This document shows positions 6,345 through 17,688 of a DNA stretch of 64,000 nt, piece by piece. The notes beneath the pieces were generated by a model that saw only the letters and a list, made by a program, of their open reading frames with translations, had not been told where the DNA came from and searched no databases. Position 1 is the stretch's first letter. Each line of letters starts with the position of its first letter. The translations under genes were made by a program, and so were the position numbers. Source of the DNA: Nocardia carnea (lineage in GTDB: Bacteria; Actinomycetota; Actinomycetes; Mycobacteriales; Mycobacteriaceae); assembly GCF_029869215.1 (NCBI RefSeq), contig NZ_JARWPM010000429.1, positions 1 to 64,000 of the forward strand. The letters run 5' to 3'.

Positions 6345-8708
6345 TTACGCGGTGGGTGCTGCGCGATCGGGCCCGCCCGGCTCGGCCAGAATCGCCGTCA
6401 ACAACCGGACCGCTCCCGCTTTGTCCAGCGGGTCATTGCCGTTGCCGCACTTGGGTGATTGCACACACGACGGGCATCCGGAGCGGCAGGAACACGACTC
6501 CACGGCGGCGAGTGTGGCACCCAGCCAGCGCCGGAACAGGGCGTAGCCGCGCTCGGCGAAACCGGCCCCGCCGGCCTGTCCGTCGTAGACGAACACGGTG
6601 GGCAGGCCGGTATCGGGATGCCGGGCGGTGGAAACGCCCCCGATATCCCATCGGTCGCACGTCGCGACCAGCGGCAACAGCCCGATGGCCGCATGTTCGG
6701 CGGCGTGCAGCGATCCCGGCACGTCGGCCGGCGCGATACCGGCCCGGTCCAGCAGCTCCGGGGTGACGGTGTAGAGCACGGCCGCGGTGGACAGGCGCTG
6801 TGGCGGCAGATCGAGCTCGACCAGGTCGAGCACCTCGCCGGTGAGCGCGGTGCGAAGGTAACCGACGACCTGGCTGTGCACGGTGACCTCGGCCAATGCC
6901 GCCGTGACCTGCCCGAAGGCGCGGGTCTCCCGGACCGAATCGATCGTGATGGAGGTGATCTGCCGGGCACTGGTGGACCAGCCGGGGCTCTCCTCGTGGA
7001 CGAAGGCCACCCCCGCTTCGAGATCCAGTTCGTCGACCACATAGGTCTCGCCCTGGTGCAGATGTACCGCGCCCTGATGGAGGGTCGCCGGGGCCCGGCC
7101 CGGGTCTGCCGTCCCGAGGAACCGCCCGGTCTCGCCGACCACGATCGCGACCTGTGTACCGATACCGCCGCGGACGTCGACCGAATCGTGTGGTGGCTCG
7201 GGTCCGGTATAGAACCAGTGCTGGCCGCCGTTGGACTTCCGGCGGCGAAGTAGGCCCTGACCTGCCAATTCCGCCAGGATCCGGTGGTTGCCGAACTGCT
7301 GTGCCTCGGCATCACCGAGCGGCAGTTCCATGGCCGCGCACAACAACTGCGGGCCCAGGACATAGGGGTTGGCCGGGTCGATGATCGTGGCTTCCACCGG
7401 CCGGTCCAGGAGCGCTCCGGGGTGGTGGACGAGGTAGGTGTCGAGCGGATCGTCACGTGCCACCAGCACGGCGAGTGCCCCCTGGGTGCGCCGTCCGGCC
7501 CGGCCGATCTGCTGGCGGAACGAGGCGACTGTGCCCGGGAATCCCGCGAGCACCACAGCGTCCAGCCCCGCGATATCCACGCCGAGTTCCAGGGCGTTCG
7601 TGGTCGCCGCGGCCACCAGTGATCCGTCGGTGAGGCCCGCTTCGAGGGCGCGGCGGTCTTCGGGCAGGTAGCCGCCGCGGTAGGCGGCGACCCGTTCTGC
7701 CAGGCCGGGGTCGATTTCCGCGAGCCGCTGCCGGGTGTGCAGGGCGATGAGTTCGGCGGCGCGGCGTGATCGGGCGAAGGTCAGCGTGCGGGCACCCTCC
7801 AGCACCAGATCGGCGGTGATTCGGGCGGCTTCGGTGGTCGCGCCGAGGCGTACGGGCGCCCCGTTCTCGCCGTGTACCGAGGTCAGCAGCGGTGGCTCCC
7901 AGAAGGCCACGGTGCGCGGGCCACGTGGGGAGCCGTCCTCGGTGACTGCCACGCAGTCCGCGCCGGTCAGCCGCGCCGCGGCCGCGGCCGGGTCCGCGGC
8001 GGTCGCCGAGCACAGCACGAATACCGGGTCGGCACCGTAATAGGCGGCCAGCCGGCGGAGCCGCCGCAGCACCAGCGCCACATGGGAGCCGAAGACTCCG
8101 CGGTAGGCGTGGCATTCGTCGACCACCACGTAGCGCAACCGGCGAAACAGCCGTGACCAGCGGCGATGCGATCGCAAGATGCCGAGGTGCAGCATGTCGG
8201 GGTTGGTGAACACCCAGCGTGCCTCCGCGCGCACCCACTGCCGGATCTCGGTGGGCGTATCGCCGTCATAGGCGGCGATCGCGATATCGCGCAGCGGACG
8301 GTGCCGGACGAGTTCGCCGGCCGTTCGCAGCTGGTCGGCCCCGAGTGCTTTGGTCGGCGCGATATACAGGGCGGTCGCCCGCGGATCGTCGTGTAATGCC
8401 GTGAGAACGGGCAGCTGGTAGCCCAGTGATTTGCCCGACGCGGTCCCGGTCGACACCACCACATTGCGCCCGTTGTGGGCATGTTCCGCGGTTTCGGCCT
8501 GATGGCTCCAGGGAGCTTCGATACCCTCCGCGCGCAGCGCTTCGACCACCGCCGTCGCCGCCCACAGCGGCCATTCGGTGGTTCGCGCGGCACGCCCGGG
8601 TACCTCCGCGATATGCGTCAGTCGCTCATCGGTATCCCCGGCGCCGCCGAGGACACGATTCAGCAACGATCGACCGTAGCTGGTCTCGGATCGGACCTCG
8701 CGCGTCAT
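6345..8708 (-). CDS. DEAD/DEAH-box helicase with DUF1998 zinc domain (MrfA-like)
   Basis: 787 residues from the ATG at 8708; a GTG 78 bp further up is possible. Helicase motifs are in order: STGTASGKSLGYQLP (Walker A), DECHAYRG (motif II), CSAT (motif III) and RQQIGRAGRR (motif VI). The C-terminus has the four-cysteine signature CSCRSGCPSCVQSPKCG of DUF1998 helicases such as Bacillus MrfA and Rv3649. From the family, it is a 3'-5' DNA helicase in a repair route for mitomycin-type damage; the local proof is sequence only. It is divergent from cspA, as in M. tuberculosis. Confidence 0.93.
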   Translation of the reverse strand: MTREVRSETSYGRSLLNRVLGGAGDTDERLTHIAEVPGRAARTTEWPLWAATAVVEALRAEGIEAPWSHQAETAEHAHNGRNVVVSTGTASGKSLGYQLPVLTALHDDPRATALYIAPTKALGADQLRTAGELVRHRPLRDIAIAAYDGDTPTEIRQWVRAEARWVFTNPDMLHLGILRSHRRWSRLFRRLRYVVVDECHAYRGVFGSHVALVLRRLRRLAAYYGADPVFVLCSATAADPAAAAARLTGADCVAVTEDGSPRGPRTVAFWEPPLLTSVHGENGAPVRLGATTEAARITADLVLEGARTLTFARSRRAAELIALHTRQRLAEIDPGLAERVAAYRGGYLPEDRRALEAGLTDGSLVAAATTNALELGVDIAGLDAVVLAGFPGTVASFRQQIGRAGRRTQGALAVLVARDDPLDTYLVHHPGALLDRPVEATIIDPANPYVLGPQLLCAAMELPLGDAEAQQFGNHRILAELAGQGLLRRRKSNGGQHWFYTGPEPPHDSVDVRGGIGTQVAIVVGETGRFLGTADPGRAPATLHQGAVHLHQGETYVVDELDLEAGVAFVHEESPGWSTSARQITSITIDSVRETRAFGQVTAALAEVTVHSQVVGYLRTALTGEVLDLVELDLPPQRLSTAAVLYTVTPELLDRAGIAPADVPGSLHAAEHAAIGLLPLVATCDRWDIGGVSTARHPDTGLPTVFVYDGQAGGAGFAERGYALFRRWLGATLAAVESCSCRSGCPSCVQSPKCGNGNDPLDKAGAVRLLTAILAEPGGPDRAAPTA

Positions 8709-9141
8709 TCCGCCATGCCTTCTGTGCCGCCGGAAGGTGTGAAACACCGTCTTCCGCCGCTCGCTGCCTGCGGATTCGATACCCAATAGCGATCTGGGTC
8801 ACAGGTGGGTACACGGTCCGTCGGCTGGTTATCGGTAAGCAAACATACCGGAGGTACAGATTCCGGCCGGCTATCCCTTACCCCTGCATTCGCGAGATCA
8901 TTTTTTTTGCAAATTGTCGGTAACTCCGCTGTTGAATTTCCCGAAGACATGGTTCACTGGGTCTCGGTCGCAAGCTTCTGTGTTCGAGGGAATGGATGCA
9001 AAGTCCAAACCTTGGCAGGATCGATGTTGCGAACCGCTTACGAAGGCCCCCATGGGAGTCCAGAGTACAGGGGTTCGGAACAGGCCCGGTGGACGAAACT
9101 CAGTTGTCCGCCGTTCCGAGTAAGAAAAGAGAAGGAACAGA
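8709..9141. other. Helicase/cspA divergent intergenic region with long cspA leader
   Basis: 433 bp. It must hold the helicase promoter and the cspA promoter plus a long 5' leader, as is usual for cold-shock genes. A two-part hairpin at 9075-9119 lies directly before the cspA ribosome binding site. No separate gene is supported. Confidence 0.6.
9075..9119 (+). promoter_or_regulatory. Two-part hairpin in the cspA leader
   Basis: TCGGAAC (9075-9081) pairs with GTTCCGA (9113-9119), and inside it GGTGGAC (9088-9094) pairs with GTCCGCC (9106-9112) with one G-U. A 6-nt bulge (9082-9087) separates the helices on one side only. The structure ends 13 nt before GAGAAGGA, the ribosome binding site, so it could act on RNA stability or translation during cold shock. 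Confidence 0.5.
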
Positions 9142-9348
9142 ATGGCACAGGGAACTGTGAAGTGGTTCAACGCGGAGAAGGGCTTCGGCTTCATCGCGCC
9201 CGAAGACGGCTCCGCGGATGTCTTCGTCCACTACTCCGAAATCCAGGGTTCGGGGTTCCGTACCCTCGAAGAAAATCAGAAGGTCGAGTTCGAGGTTGGT
9301 CAGGGCACCAAGGGCCCGCAGGCCACCGGAGTTCGCGCGCTCAGCTGA
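9142..9348 (+). CDS. cspA: Cold-shock protein CspA
   Basis: 68 residues, the normal length of a single cold-shock domain. It shows RNP1 (KGFGFIAP, residues about 16-23) and RNP2 (VFVHYSEI, about 29-36), which bind single-stranded RNA or DNA, and starts with the typical [14 protein letters not shown]. As an RNA chaperone it melts secondary structure, mainly in the cold. GAGAAGGA lies 6 nt before ATG. A strong terminator follows at 9364-9404, so it is monocistronic. Position between the helicase and topA matches Rv3648c. Confidence 0.97.
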   Translation: MAQGTVKWFNAEKGFGFIAPEDGSADVFVHYSEIQGSGFRTLEENQKVEFEVGQGTKGPQATGVRALS

Positions 9349-9363
9349 GCGAGTACACCTCCC

Positions 9364-9404
9364 AGTTCGTCCCTCGATCCCGTAACGGGAGCGAGGGACG
9401 AACT
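9364..9404 (+). terminator. Strong hairpin terminator after cspA
   Basis: A 19-bp stem (9364-9382 with 9386-9404) has a 3-nt TAA loop and a single A/G mismatch (9377/9391). It begins 16 bp after the cspA stop. No long T run follows, which is common for actinobacterial terminators. It is the longest near-perfect hairpin I found in the window. Confidence 0.8.
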
Positions 9405-10019
9405 ATATGTGCAGTATGCGTACTTCCGCGCTCATCGCTCGTCCTCTGCGTACTCCCGAGTTCGTTACGGCCGCGCGTTCCTCGCGAGCTTCGGCATCGG
9501 CCGCATGTACCCCGGGAGCCGTACGAGCGATGGCGTCGTTGCGCCACTCCGCGGCTGCTCCGGCCGAACGCATCGCACCCGGCCGATCGCTGCCCGGCCG
9601 GATACCGGCCCGGTTCATACCGTCACCGAACCGTTCGGCCGCGGCACCGCGCGCTCACTCACCGCGAACCCACGCCCCAGGTCGGGCCGTATTCCGCGCG
9701 ACGCCGATCCCGCCGGACTCCGGCCGGTCCCGCCGGCGTCGCGCCACGCGCGGGCCGGCGCCGGATGACCGTGCGCCCACCCCGCTCACATCGACAAGGC
9801 ACGTCCTCGTGACCTACCGTGCGTGCTGTAGCGGCCTCGCGCCCTGCATACTGAACGGCATCGACGCGCCATCGCCCGATGGTCGCAACCGCTCGGCCAC
9901 GCGCAGCGTCAAGGTATAAACGTGTCTGGTGGTGATGTTCGACTTCACCATCTGTTCATCCAGCCGCGTCCTGCGCCCCCAGCAGCGCTTCGCGGGTCGA
10001 GAAGGAAAGGGATTCGCCG
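9405..10019. other. No gene seen between cspA and topA
   Basis: 615 bp. In M. tuberculosis a hypothetical gene (Rv3647c) lies here. Open frames on both strands are Arg/Pro/Ala-rich and have no ribosome binding site, so I call none. A TATAAA at 9915-9920 may be the -10 of the topA promoter, about 100 bp before its start. Confidence 0.45.
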
Positions 10020-12938
<2,919 letters not shown>

Positions 12939-12998
12939 CCCCGGGTTGTCGGACCCACCCCGTAGCCTCCCCCGCGACACCGATGCGAAGGAGTGCCG

Positions 12999-13505
12999 AT
13001 GGCCGGCCGCCAGGAAAGTGACGACCTCGTCCAACTGCTCGACGAACAGCGCGAGATGTTCCGGATCACCCTGCGGGGGATCAGCGACGAACAGGCCAGA
13101 CAGCGCACCACCGCCAGTGAACTCACGCTGGGCGGGCTTCTGCATCACCTGGTCAGTTGTGAACGCCTGTGGACAAAAGTCCTCGTGGAACGCGACGAAA
13201 CCGCGGAACAGAAACTCGAAGACTTCGAGGGCCAGTACACCCTGGGCGAGGACGAAACCGTCGCCGGTCTCCTCGCGGAATGGGAACTCGTCGCCGCGAA
13301 CACCGCGGAACTGCTTCGCACAGTGGACGATCTGGACGCCTCCATCCCGACTCCCACCAACCCGTGGGTACCCGGCCGGGTGTGGTGGTCGGCGCGTTTC
13401 CTGGTCTTGCACATCCTGCGTGAAATCGCCCACCACAGCGGTCACGCCGACATCATCCGCGAACAACTGGACGGTGCGAACACCACCGCTCAGCGTGCCG
13501 GGTAG
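12999..13505 (+). CDS. DinB-like (DUF664) protein
   Basis: 168 residues; the ATG at 12999 is fixed by AAGGAG at 12988-12993. The four-helix DinB/YfiT fold is suggested by the helical pattern and by the metal-ligand histidines: GLLHHLVSCE (about 46-55) and EIAHHSGHADIIREQL (about 141-156). Such proteins bind Zn or Ni and in some cases act as mycothiol-dependent transferases; the exact substrate cannot be told. It lies 60 bp after topA and may be co-transcribed with it. Confidence 0.8.
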   Translation: MAGRQESDDLVQLLDEQREMFRITLRGISDEQARQRTTASELTLGGLLHHLVSCERLWTKVLVERDETAEQKLEDFEGQYTLGEDETVAGLLAEWELVAANTAELLRTVDDLDASIPTPTNPWVPGRVWWSARFLVLHILREIAHHSGHADIIREQLDGANTTAQRAG

Positions 13506-13774
13506 GTGTGGGTTTCCGGCAGTAAGCGGCTGGGTGCGGGTACCCCATAGGCATGGGTTGCTGCGTGTATCACGCAGTGTCCACGCCGTGACCGAGCGAA
13601 CGGATGCCGGTCGTGCCGGTGCTTGCGCGTACCGAACTCGGCCTCGATTCGGCCGGGTTCGCTATCGCGGCAGCCCTTCGTGTGCCCGACTCCAGCGGTG
13701 CACTCGGCACCGTGTTCCGCAGCCGCGCCCGTGGTCCGGTGAATCGCGGATCGTCCCGGCCGGATCGGGTCCAT

Positions 13775-13780
13775 TAGTGT
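13775..13780 (+). promoter_or_regulatory. -10 box of leaderless holB
   Basis: TAGTGT lies 7 nt before the GTG at 13788. A TANNNT box at this distance puts the first transcribed base at or next to the start codon, which supports 13788 over the GTG at 13779. Confidence 0.55.
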
Positions 13781-13787
13781 GTCCGAC

Positions 13788-14978
13788 GTGACGGGTGTCT
13801 TCGACCGGCTGGTCGGGCAGGAGACGGTGGCGGCCGATCTGACCGCCGCCGCGACGGCCGCGCGCTCCGGCGCCGCCGAAGGGGCGATGACACATTCGTG
13901 GTTGTTCACCGGGCCGCCCGGGGCGGGCCGATCGGTGGCCGCGCTGTGTTTCGCCGCGGCCCTGCAGTGCACCGACCCCGACCGCCCCGGTTGCGGCCAC
14001 TGCCACGCATGCACTACCACCATGGCCGGAACCCACGGCGACGTCCGCCGCATCATCCCCGAAGGCCTGAGTATCGCGGTCAAGGAAATGCGCGCCATCG
14101 TGCAGATCGCTGCCCGCCGCCCCAGCACGGGCCGCTGGCAGGTGGTCATCATCGAGGATGCCGACCGCCTTACCGAAGGCGCCGGTAACGCCCTGCTGAA
14201 GGCGGTGGAGGAGCCGCCCGGTCGCACCGTATTCCTGCTGTGCGCCCCCTCGGTCGATCCCGAGGACATCTCGGTGACCCTGCGTTCCCGCTGCCGCCAC
14301 GTCCACCTGGTCACCCCGTCGGTACCCGCGATCGCGCAAGTCCTGCGCGACCACGACGGCCTCGACCCGGAAACCGCCGAATGGGCGGCCGCCGTGAGCG
14401 GTGGACACGTCGGCCGCGCCCGCCGCCTCGCCACCGACGACGAGGCCCGCGACCGCCGCCGCCGCGCCCTCGACCTGGTGGCCGCCGTCTTCCGTGGCAA
14501 CGCCTACCTCGCCGCCGACGAATTGGTGAAAGCCGCCGACGACGAAGCCAAACAGCTCAGCGCCGAACGCGACGAACGCGAACGCGACGAACTCGCCACC
14601 GCCCTCGGCGCCGGTGGCACCGGCAAAGGCGCGGCCGGCGCCACCCGAGGTTCCGCGGGCGCCCTGAAGGACCTGGAAAAACGCCAGAAATCCCGCACCA
14701 CCCGCACCGGCCGCGACGCCCTCGACCGCGCCCTCCTCGATATAGCCGGCCTCTATCGCGACGCCCTCGCCGTGAGCTTCGGCGACCCCACCGGCCTCAC
14801 CATGAACCACCCCGATATGGCCGACCGCGCCCGCGACCTCGCCACCCGCATCCGCCCCGAGGGCCTGCTCCGCTCGATAGATGCCGTCCTCGCCTGCCGC
14901 GAAGCCCTCGACCTCAACGTCAAACCCCGTTTCGCCCTCGCCGCCATGGCCGCCACCCTCCTCGCCCAAACGTCCTGA
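13788..14978 (+). CDS. holB: DNA polymerase III subunit delta'
   Basis: 396 residues. Beginning MTGVFDRLVGQE, the start matches other HolB proteins; there is no ribosome binding site but a -10 box sits 7 nt upstream, so translation is probably leaderless. It is an AAA+ clamp-loader subunit with TGPPGAGRSV (P-loop, degenerate because delta' does not bind ATP productively) and a zinc module with cysteines in CTDPDRPGCGHCHACT. The clamp loader places the beta clamp on primed DNA. Gene order topA-DinB-holB-tRNA-Thr is like that of M. tuberculosis. The region around 14580-14710 encodes a polar linker rich in Glu, Arg and Ala. Confidence 0.93.
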   Translation: MTGVFDRLVGQETVAADLTAAATAARSGAAEGAMTHSWLFTGPPGAGRSVAALCFAAALQCTDPDRPGCGHCHACTTTMAGTHGDVRRIIPEGLSIAVKEMRAIVQIAARRPSTGRWQVVIIEDADRLTEGAGNALLKAVEEPPGRTVFLLCAPSVDPEDISVTLRSRCRHVHLVTPSVPAIAQVLRDHDGLDPETAEWAAAVSGGHVGRARRLATDDEARDRRRRALDLVAAVFRGNAYLAADELVKAADDEAKQLSAERDERERDELATALGAGGTGKGAAGATRGSAGALKDLEKRQKSRTTRTGRDALDRALLDIAGLYRDALAVSFGDPTGLTMNHPDMADRARDLATRIRPEGLLRSIDAVLACREALDLNVKPRFALAAMAATLLAQTS

Positions 14979-15035
14979 CCACCCGTTTTCGCGTTCCCCG
15001 GCCGGAGACGATAGACTCGCGACGCCGAACGGCAC

Positions 15036-15111
15036 GCCGCCTTAGCTCAGTCGGTAGAGCGCTTCACTCGTAATGAAAAGGTCGGGGGTTCGATTCCCCC
15101 AGGCGGCTCCA
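15036..15111 (+). tRNA. tRNA-Thr(CGT)
   Basis: The cloverleaf is complete: acceptor GCCGCCT (15036-15042) pairs with AGGCGGC (15101-15107), the D arm is GCTC/GAGC, the anticodon loop is CTCGTAA with anticodon CGT, the T arm is GGGGG-TTCGATT-CCCCC, and the CCA end is encoded (15109-15111). One pair of the anticodon stem (C/A) is mismatched. It sits between the conserved holB block and a long variable segment, a typical boundary for acquired DNA. Confidence 0.96.
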
Positions 15112-15158
15112 TACTTCTCGAGTCCGGTACCGACTCAACTGCCGAGCTGCGCTCCGGC

Positions 15159-16373
15159 TCACCGACCCGCTGCAGCACCCTCGGGTGTCACGTGGGCGAG
15201 GCCGGTGATTACCGCGGCGGCCCCGATCGCTGAGGCGGCGATCAAGGCGGTGGCCGGCCACCCGAACCATTCGACCGCCGCGGCGCCGAAGGCTGTGCCG
15301 AGGCTGCCGCCGACGAAGTAGACCAGCATGTACGCACTGTTGAAGCGTGCCGGGGCCGAGGGATCGATGGCCAGGATCGTGCTCTGGTTGGCCACTTGGG
15401 CGGCGAACAGCCCCGCGTCGAAAACTGCCAGGCAGACCAGCGTCACGACCGTGTTCGCGAGGCCGAAGCCCGCGCCGGCCGCGGCGATCCCGGCCAGGGC
15501 GAGGCCGACGAGGATCACCCGGCGGGCACCGTCACGGTCGGTCCGCGCGCCCGCGATCTGGGTGGCCAGGAGCCCTGTGAGACCCGCCAGCGCGTACAGT
15601 CCGATCCGTTCGGCCGAGTAGGAGTACGGGGGTTCGGAGAGCGCCACGGCGAGACCGGCCCACACCGCGCAGAACGCGAAGTACCACAGGGCGCCGCGAA
15701 GCGCGGCAACGCGCAGGGTCGCGTGGTGGATGAACAAGCCGGGCAGGGAACGCAGCGTGGCGAGGTAGCCGCGTTCGGCGTTGCCGGGTGTCGCGGGAAG
15801 CGCCACCAGGCAGGACGCGGCAACCACACCGCAGGCAGCGGCGAACACCAGCAGCATCCCGCGCCAGCCGAACGCGTCCGCGAGCCACCCGCCTACGATC
15901 CGGCCTGCGAGGATGCCGGCCGAGATGCCTGCGGTCACCATCCCCAAGATCGTTGCCCGCCGCCGCGGTGGAGCCAAGCGGCCCGCGACCGAGCTCAGAC
16001 CTGCTCCGACGGCCGAACATGCTCCGATCAGGCCGACTATCGGACCCAGCAAGTGGACGGTGCCGACGGCGGCGCCGGCCGCGAGCGCACACCCGAGAAC
16101 CGCGAACTGAGCTGCGAGGACGCGCCCGGGGGCAAAGCGGTCGACCAGCGGCACCAGCAGACCGAGTCCGATCATGTAGCCGACGGGGCCGCAGGCGAGC
16201 GCGATCCCGACGATGGTGATCTGCGTGCCCAGCGTATCCGCCACGTCCGCGATCGCGGGCTGCATCGGGTAGATGGTCGAGGTGCCGAGGGCAGCGGCCA
16301 CCGCCATGAACAGGATGACGGGACCGCGGAGCTGGGCGGTGTCAGAAGTCTTGGGCCTGGTATCGATTCGCAC
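15159..16373 (-). CDS. MFS transporter
   Basis: 404 residues with about 12 hydrophobic segments. Family marks include LGLLVPLVDRFAPGRV between helices 2 and 3 (motif A position), RRRATILGMVTAGISAGIL and GRIVGGWLADAFGWRGML in the fourth and fifth helices. Such proteins export drugs or metabolites by proton antiport (the YnfM/AraJ-like drug efflux type is likely), but no substrate can be inferred. The start is GTG at 16373. It converges with tRNA-Thr and is divergent from the NTF2-like gene at 16501, so the two may share control. Confidence 0.88.
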   Translation of the reverse strand: MRIDTRPKTSDTAQLRGPVILFMAVAAALGTSTIYPMQPAIADVADTLGTQITIVGIALACGPVGYMIGLGLLVPLVDRFAPGRVLAAQFAVLGCALAAGAAVGTVHLLGPIVGLIGACSAVGAGLSSVAGRLAPPRRRATILGMVTAGISAGILAGRIVGGWLADAFGWRGMLLVFAAACGVVAASCLVALPATPGNAERGYLATLRSLPGLFIHHATLRVAALRGALWYFAFCAVWAGLAVALSEPPYSYSAERIGLYALAGLTGLLATQIAGARTDRDGARRVILVGLALAGIAAAGAGFGLANTVVTLVCLAVFDAGLFAAQVANQSTILAIDPSAPARFNSAYMLVYFVGGSLGTAFGAAAVEWFGWPATALIAASAIGAAAVITGLAHVTPEGAAAGR

Positions 16374-16500
16374 TCGACCGACCGTAAGAACGCACGAACC
16401 GCGTTACCGGCGGAAATACGACATGACCGTCCGTCGTCGGCGGAACGTGCCGTCCGATTACCGCCAGCCGATCACGGGCCAGCAGTCTGATACTGATCGC

Positions 16501-16944
16501 ATGACCGCCTCTTCCCAGCTTTCGCCCAGACTCGTATTGGAACGTATGTATCGAGCGGAAGCGGAGTACCTGGCCGCCGGCGGCCCCGGCAAGGCTTCGT
16601 TCTCCGCGCTTGCCCCGTTCTTCGCCTCCGATGTGGTGCTGTGGCAGGCGGATTCGCTTCCTTACGGAGGAATCTGGCGTGGTCACGACGGTATGGAACA
16701 GTTCTTCCTCGCCATGAGTGCGACATGGGACCGTTTCGAAATGACCGAACAGGTATTTCTGTCCGATACCAGTCCGCTCGTTGTCCTGACCCACGTGAAC
16801 GCACGCTCCCGTGCCACCGGTCGGGAGTTGAACTTCCCCATCCTGCAAACGATCACGGTGACCGAGGGCCTGACCACCGAGGTACGGCCCTTCTACTGGG
16901 ACACCGCAGCTATCGCCGAAGCCTGTTCGGTGCGCAACCGCTGA
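16501..16944 (+). CDS. SnoaL/NTF2-like protein
   Basis: 147 residues from the ATG at 16501 (the longer frame before it has no start signal). The NTF2-like cone fold is suggested by the length, FFASDVVLWQADSLPYGG (ground of the pocket), GHDGMEQFF and the C-terminal strands ITVTEGLTTEVRPFYWDT. Members are isomerases, cyclases or ligand binders; no catalytic assignment is possible here. It is divergent from the MFS gene. Confidence 0.75.
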   Translation: MTASSQLSPRLVLERMYRAEAEYLAAGGPGKASFSALAPFFASDVVLWQADSLPYGGIWRGHDGMEQFFLAMSATWDRFEMTEQVFLSDTSPLVVLTHVNARSRATGRELNFPILQTITVTEGLTTEVRPFYWDTAAIAEACSVRNR

Positions 16945-17199
16945 ACGCCCAGGACTCGCGCGATCACTTCTTTGTAGATCGGGTTGGCGATCCGCACGGG
17001 ATTGCCGCGAGCGATGAGCCCGAGGTCGGCTACATAAGCGGCATCATCGTTGAATGAAGATCGGTCGCTGGGGACTATGGAAAGGGGCACCGGTTCGTGG
17101 GTGGGTCGAGTCGGTAGCCATCTCGAGCTCGCGGCCAGAACACCGCCCATATAAGGATGCCCAGGGGAAGACCGATCGCGATTGCGAAGCCGAGATAGA

Positions 17200-17490
17200 T
17201 CACCGTCTTGTACCCCACATCGACCACCGGGCGAAGGACAACCGTGGCCGTACAGTCTCCACGTCAGCCATGTCCATCACTCTGTTCAATTCCAGTGGGC
17301 CGAGGTGGTCAGGGGCGGGCAGGATCACCACATCTGCCTGGGCGTTGCGGACTTGATCGGCTACGGGTAGCACTGAATACACATCGGGCCAGATGATTCG
17401 GTAGCCGAGGTGCCGCGCGAGCCGGGAGACCTGCGCTCGGTCCCATTCAGGTGAGGTACTTACGTCGTCGTCGACCCATCCGAACGCGAT
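17200..17490 (-). pseudogene. Hypothetical protein with an ATC where the start codon should be
   Basis: The frame encodes AFGWVDDDVSTSPEWDRAQ at its head and ends in SFARWSMWGTRR. It resembles small proteins that accompany XRE regulators in Nocardia, whose products start with M-x-FGYVR-like sequences. A perfect AAGGAG (minus strand, 17496-17501) lies 5 nt before an ATC at 17490-17488, just where the initiator should be. No ATG, GTG or TTG lies close by; the only ATG is far upstream, at 17688, and would add 66 odd residues. Either the start has mutated, or initiation at ATC or the distant ATG is used. The 255 bp before the gene end, back to 16945, hold nothing recognised. Confidence 0.55.
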
Positions 17491-17688
17491 CGGGTCTCCT
17501 TGCTGCCGCGTCTGGCCCCCTGCCGTTGTCTCTACGTGGAATGCACCCGCCGCCGGGGACCCTGAAGCGTCGGCGGTCGACCCGGCGGCGAGGCTGGACC
17601 GAGCTTGGCAAGGTTGGTGGCGCAACTTGTCCCACGCAGGGACAACGCACGTACCATGTGCCTTGTCGGTGCCATCGAGGGAGCACAT

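Noticed and set aside
9407-9919. 170-codon frame between cspA and topA
   Set aside because: Starts inside or beside the terminator, Arg/Ala/Pro-rich, no ribosome binding site.
15036-15111. tRNA-Thr as attachment site with a downstream repeat of its 3' end
   Set aside because: I could not find a copy of the tRNA end within the following 20 kb, so an att site is not claimed.
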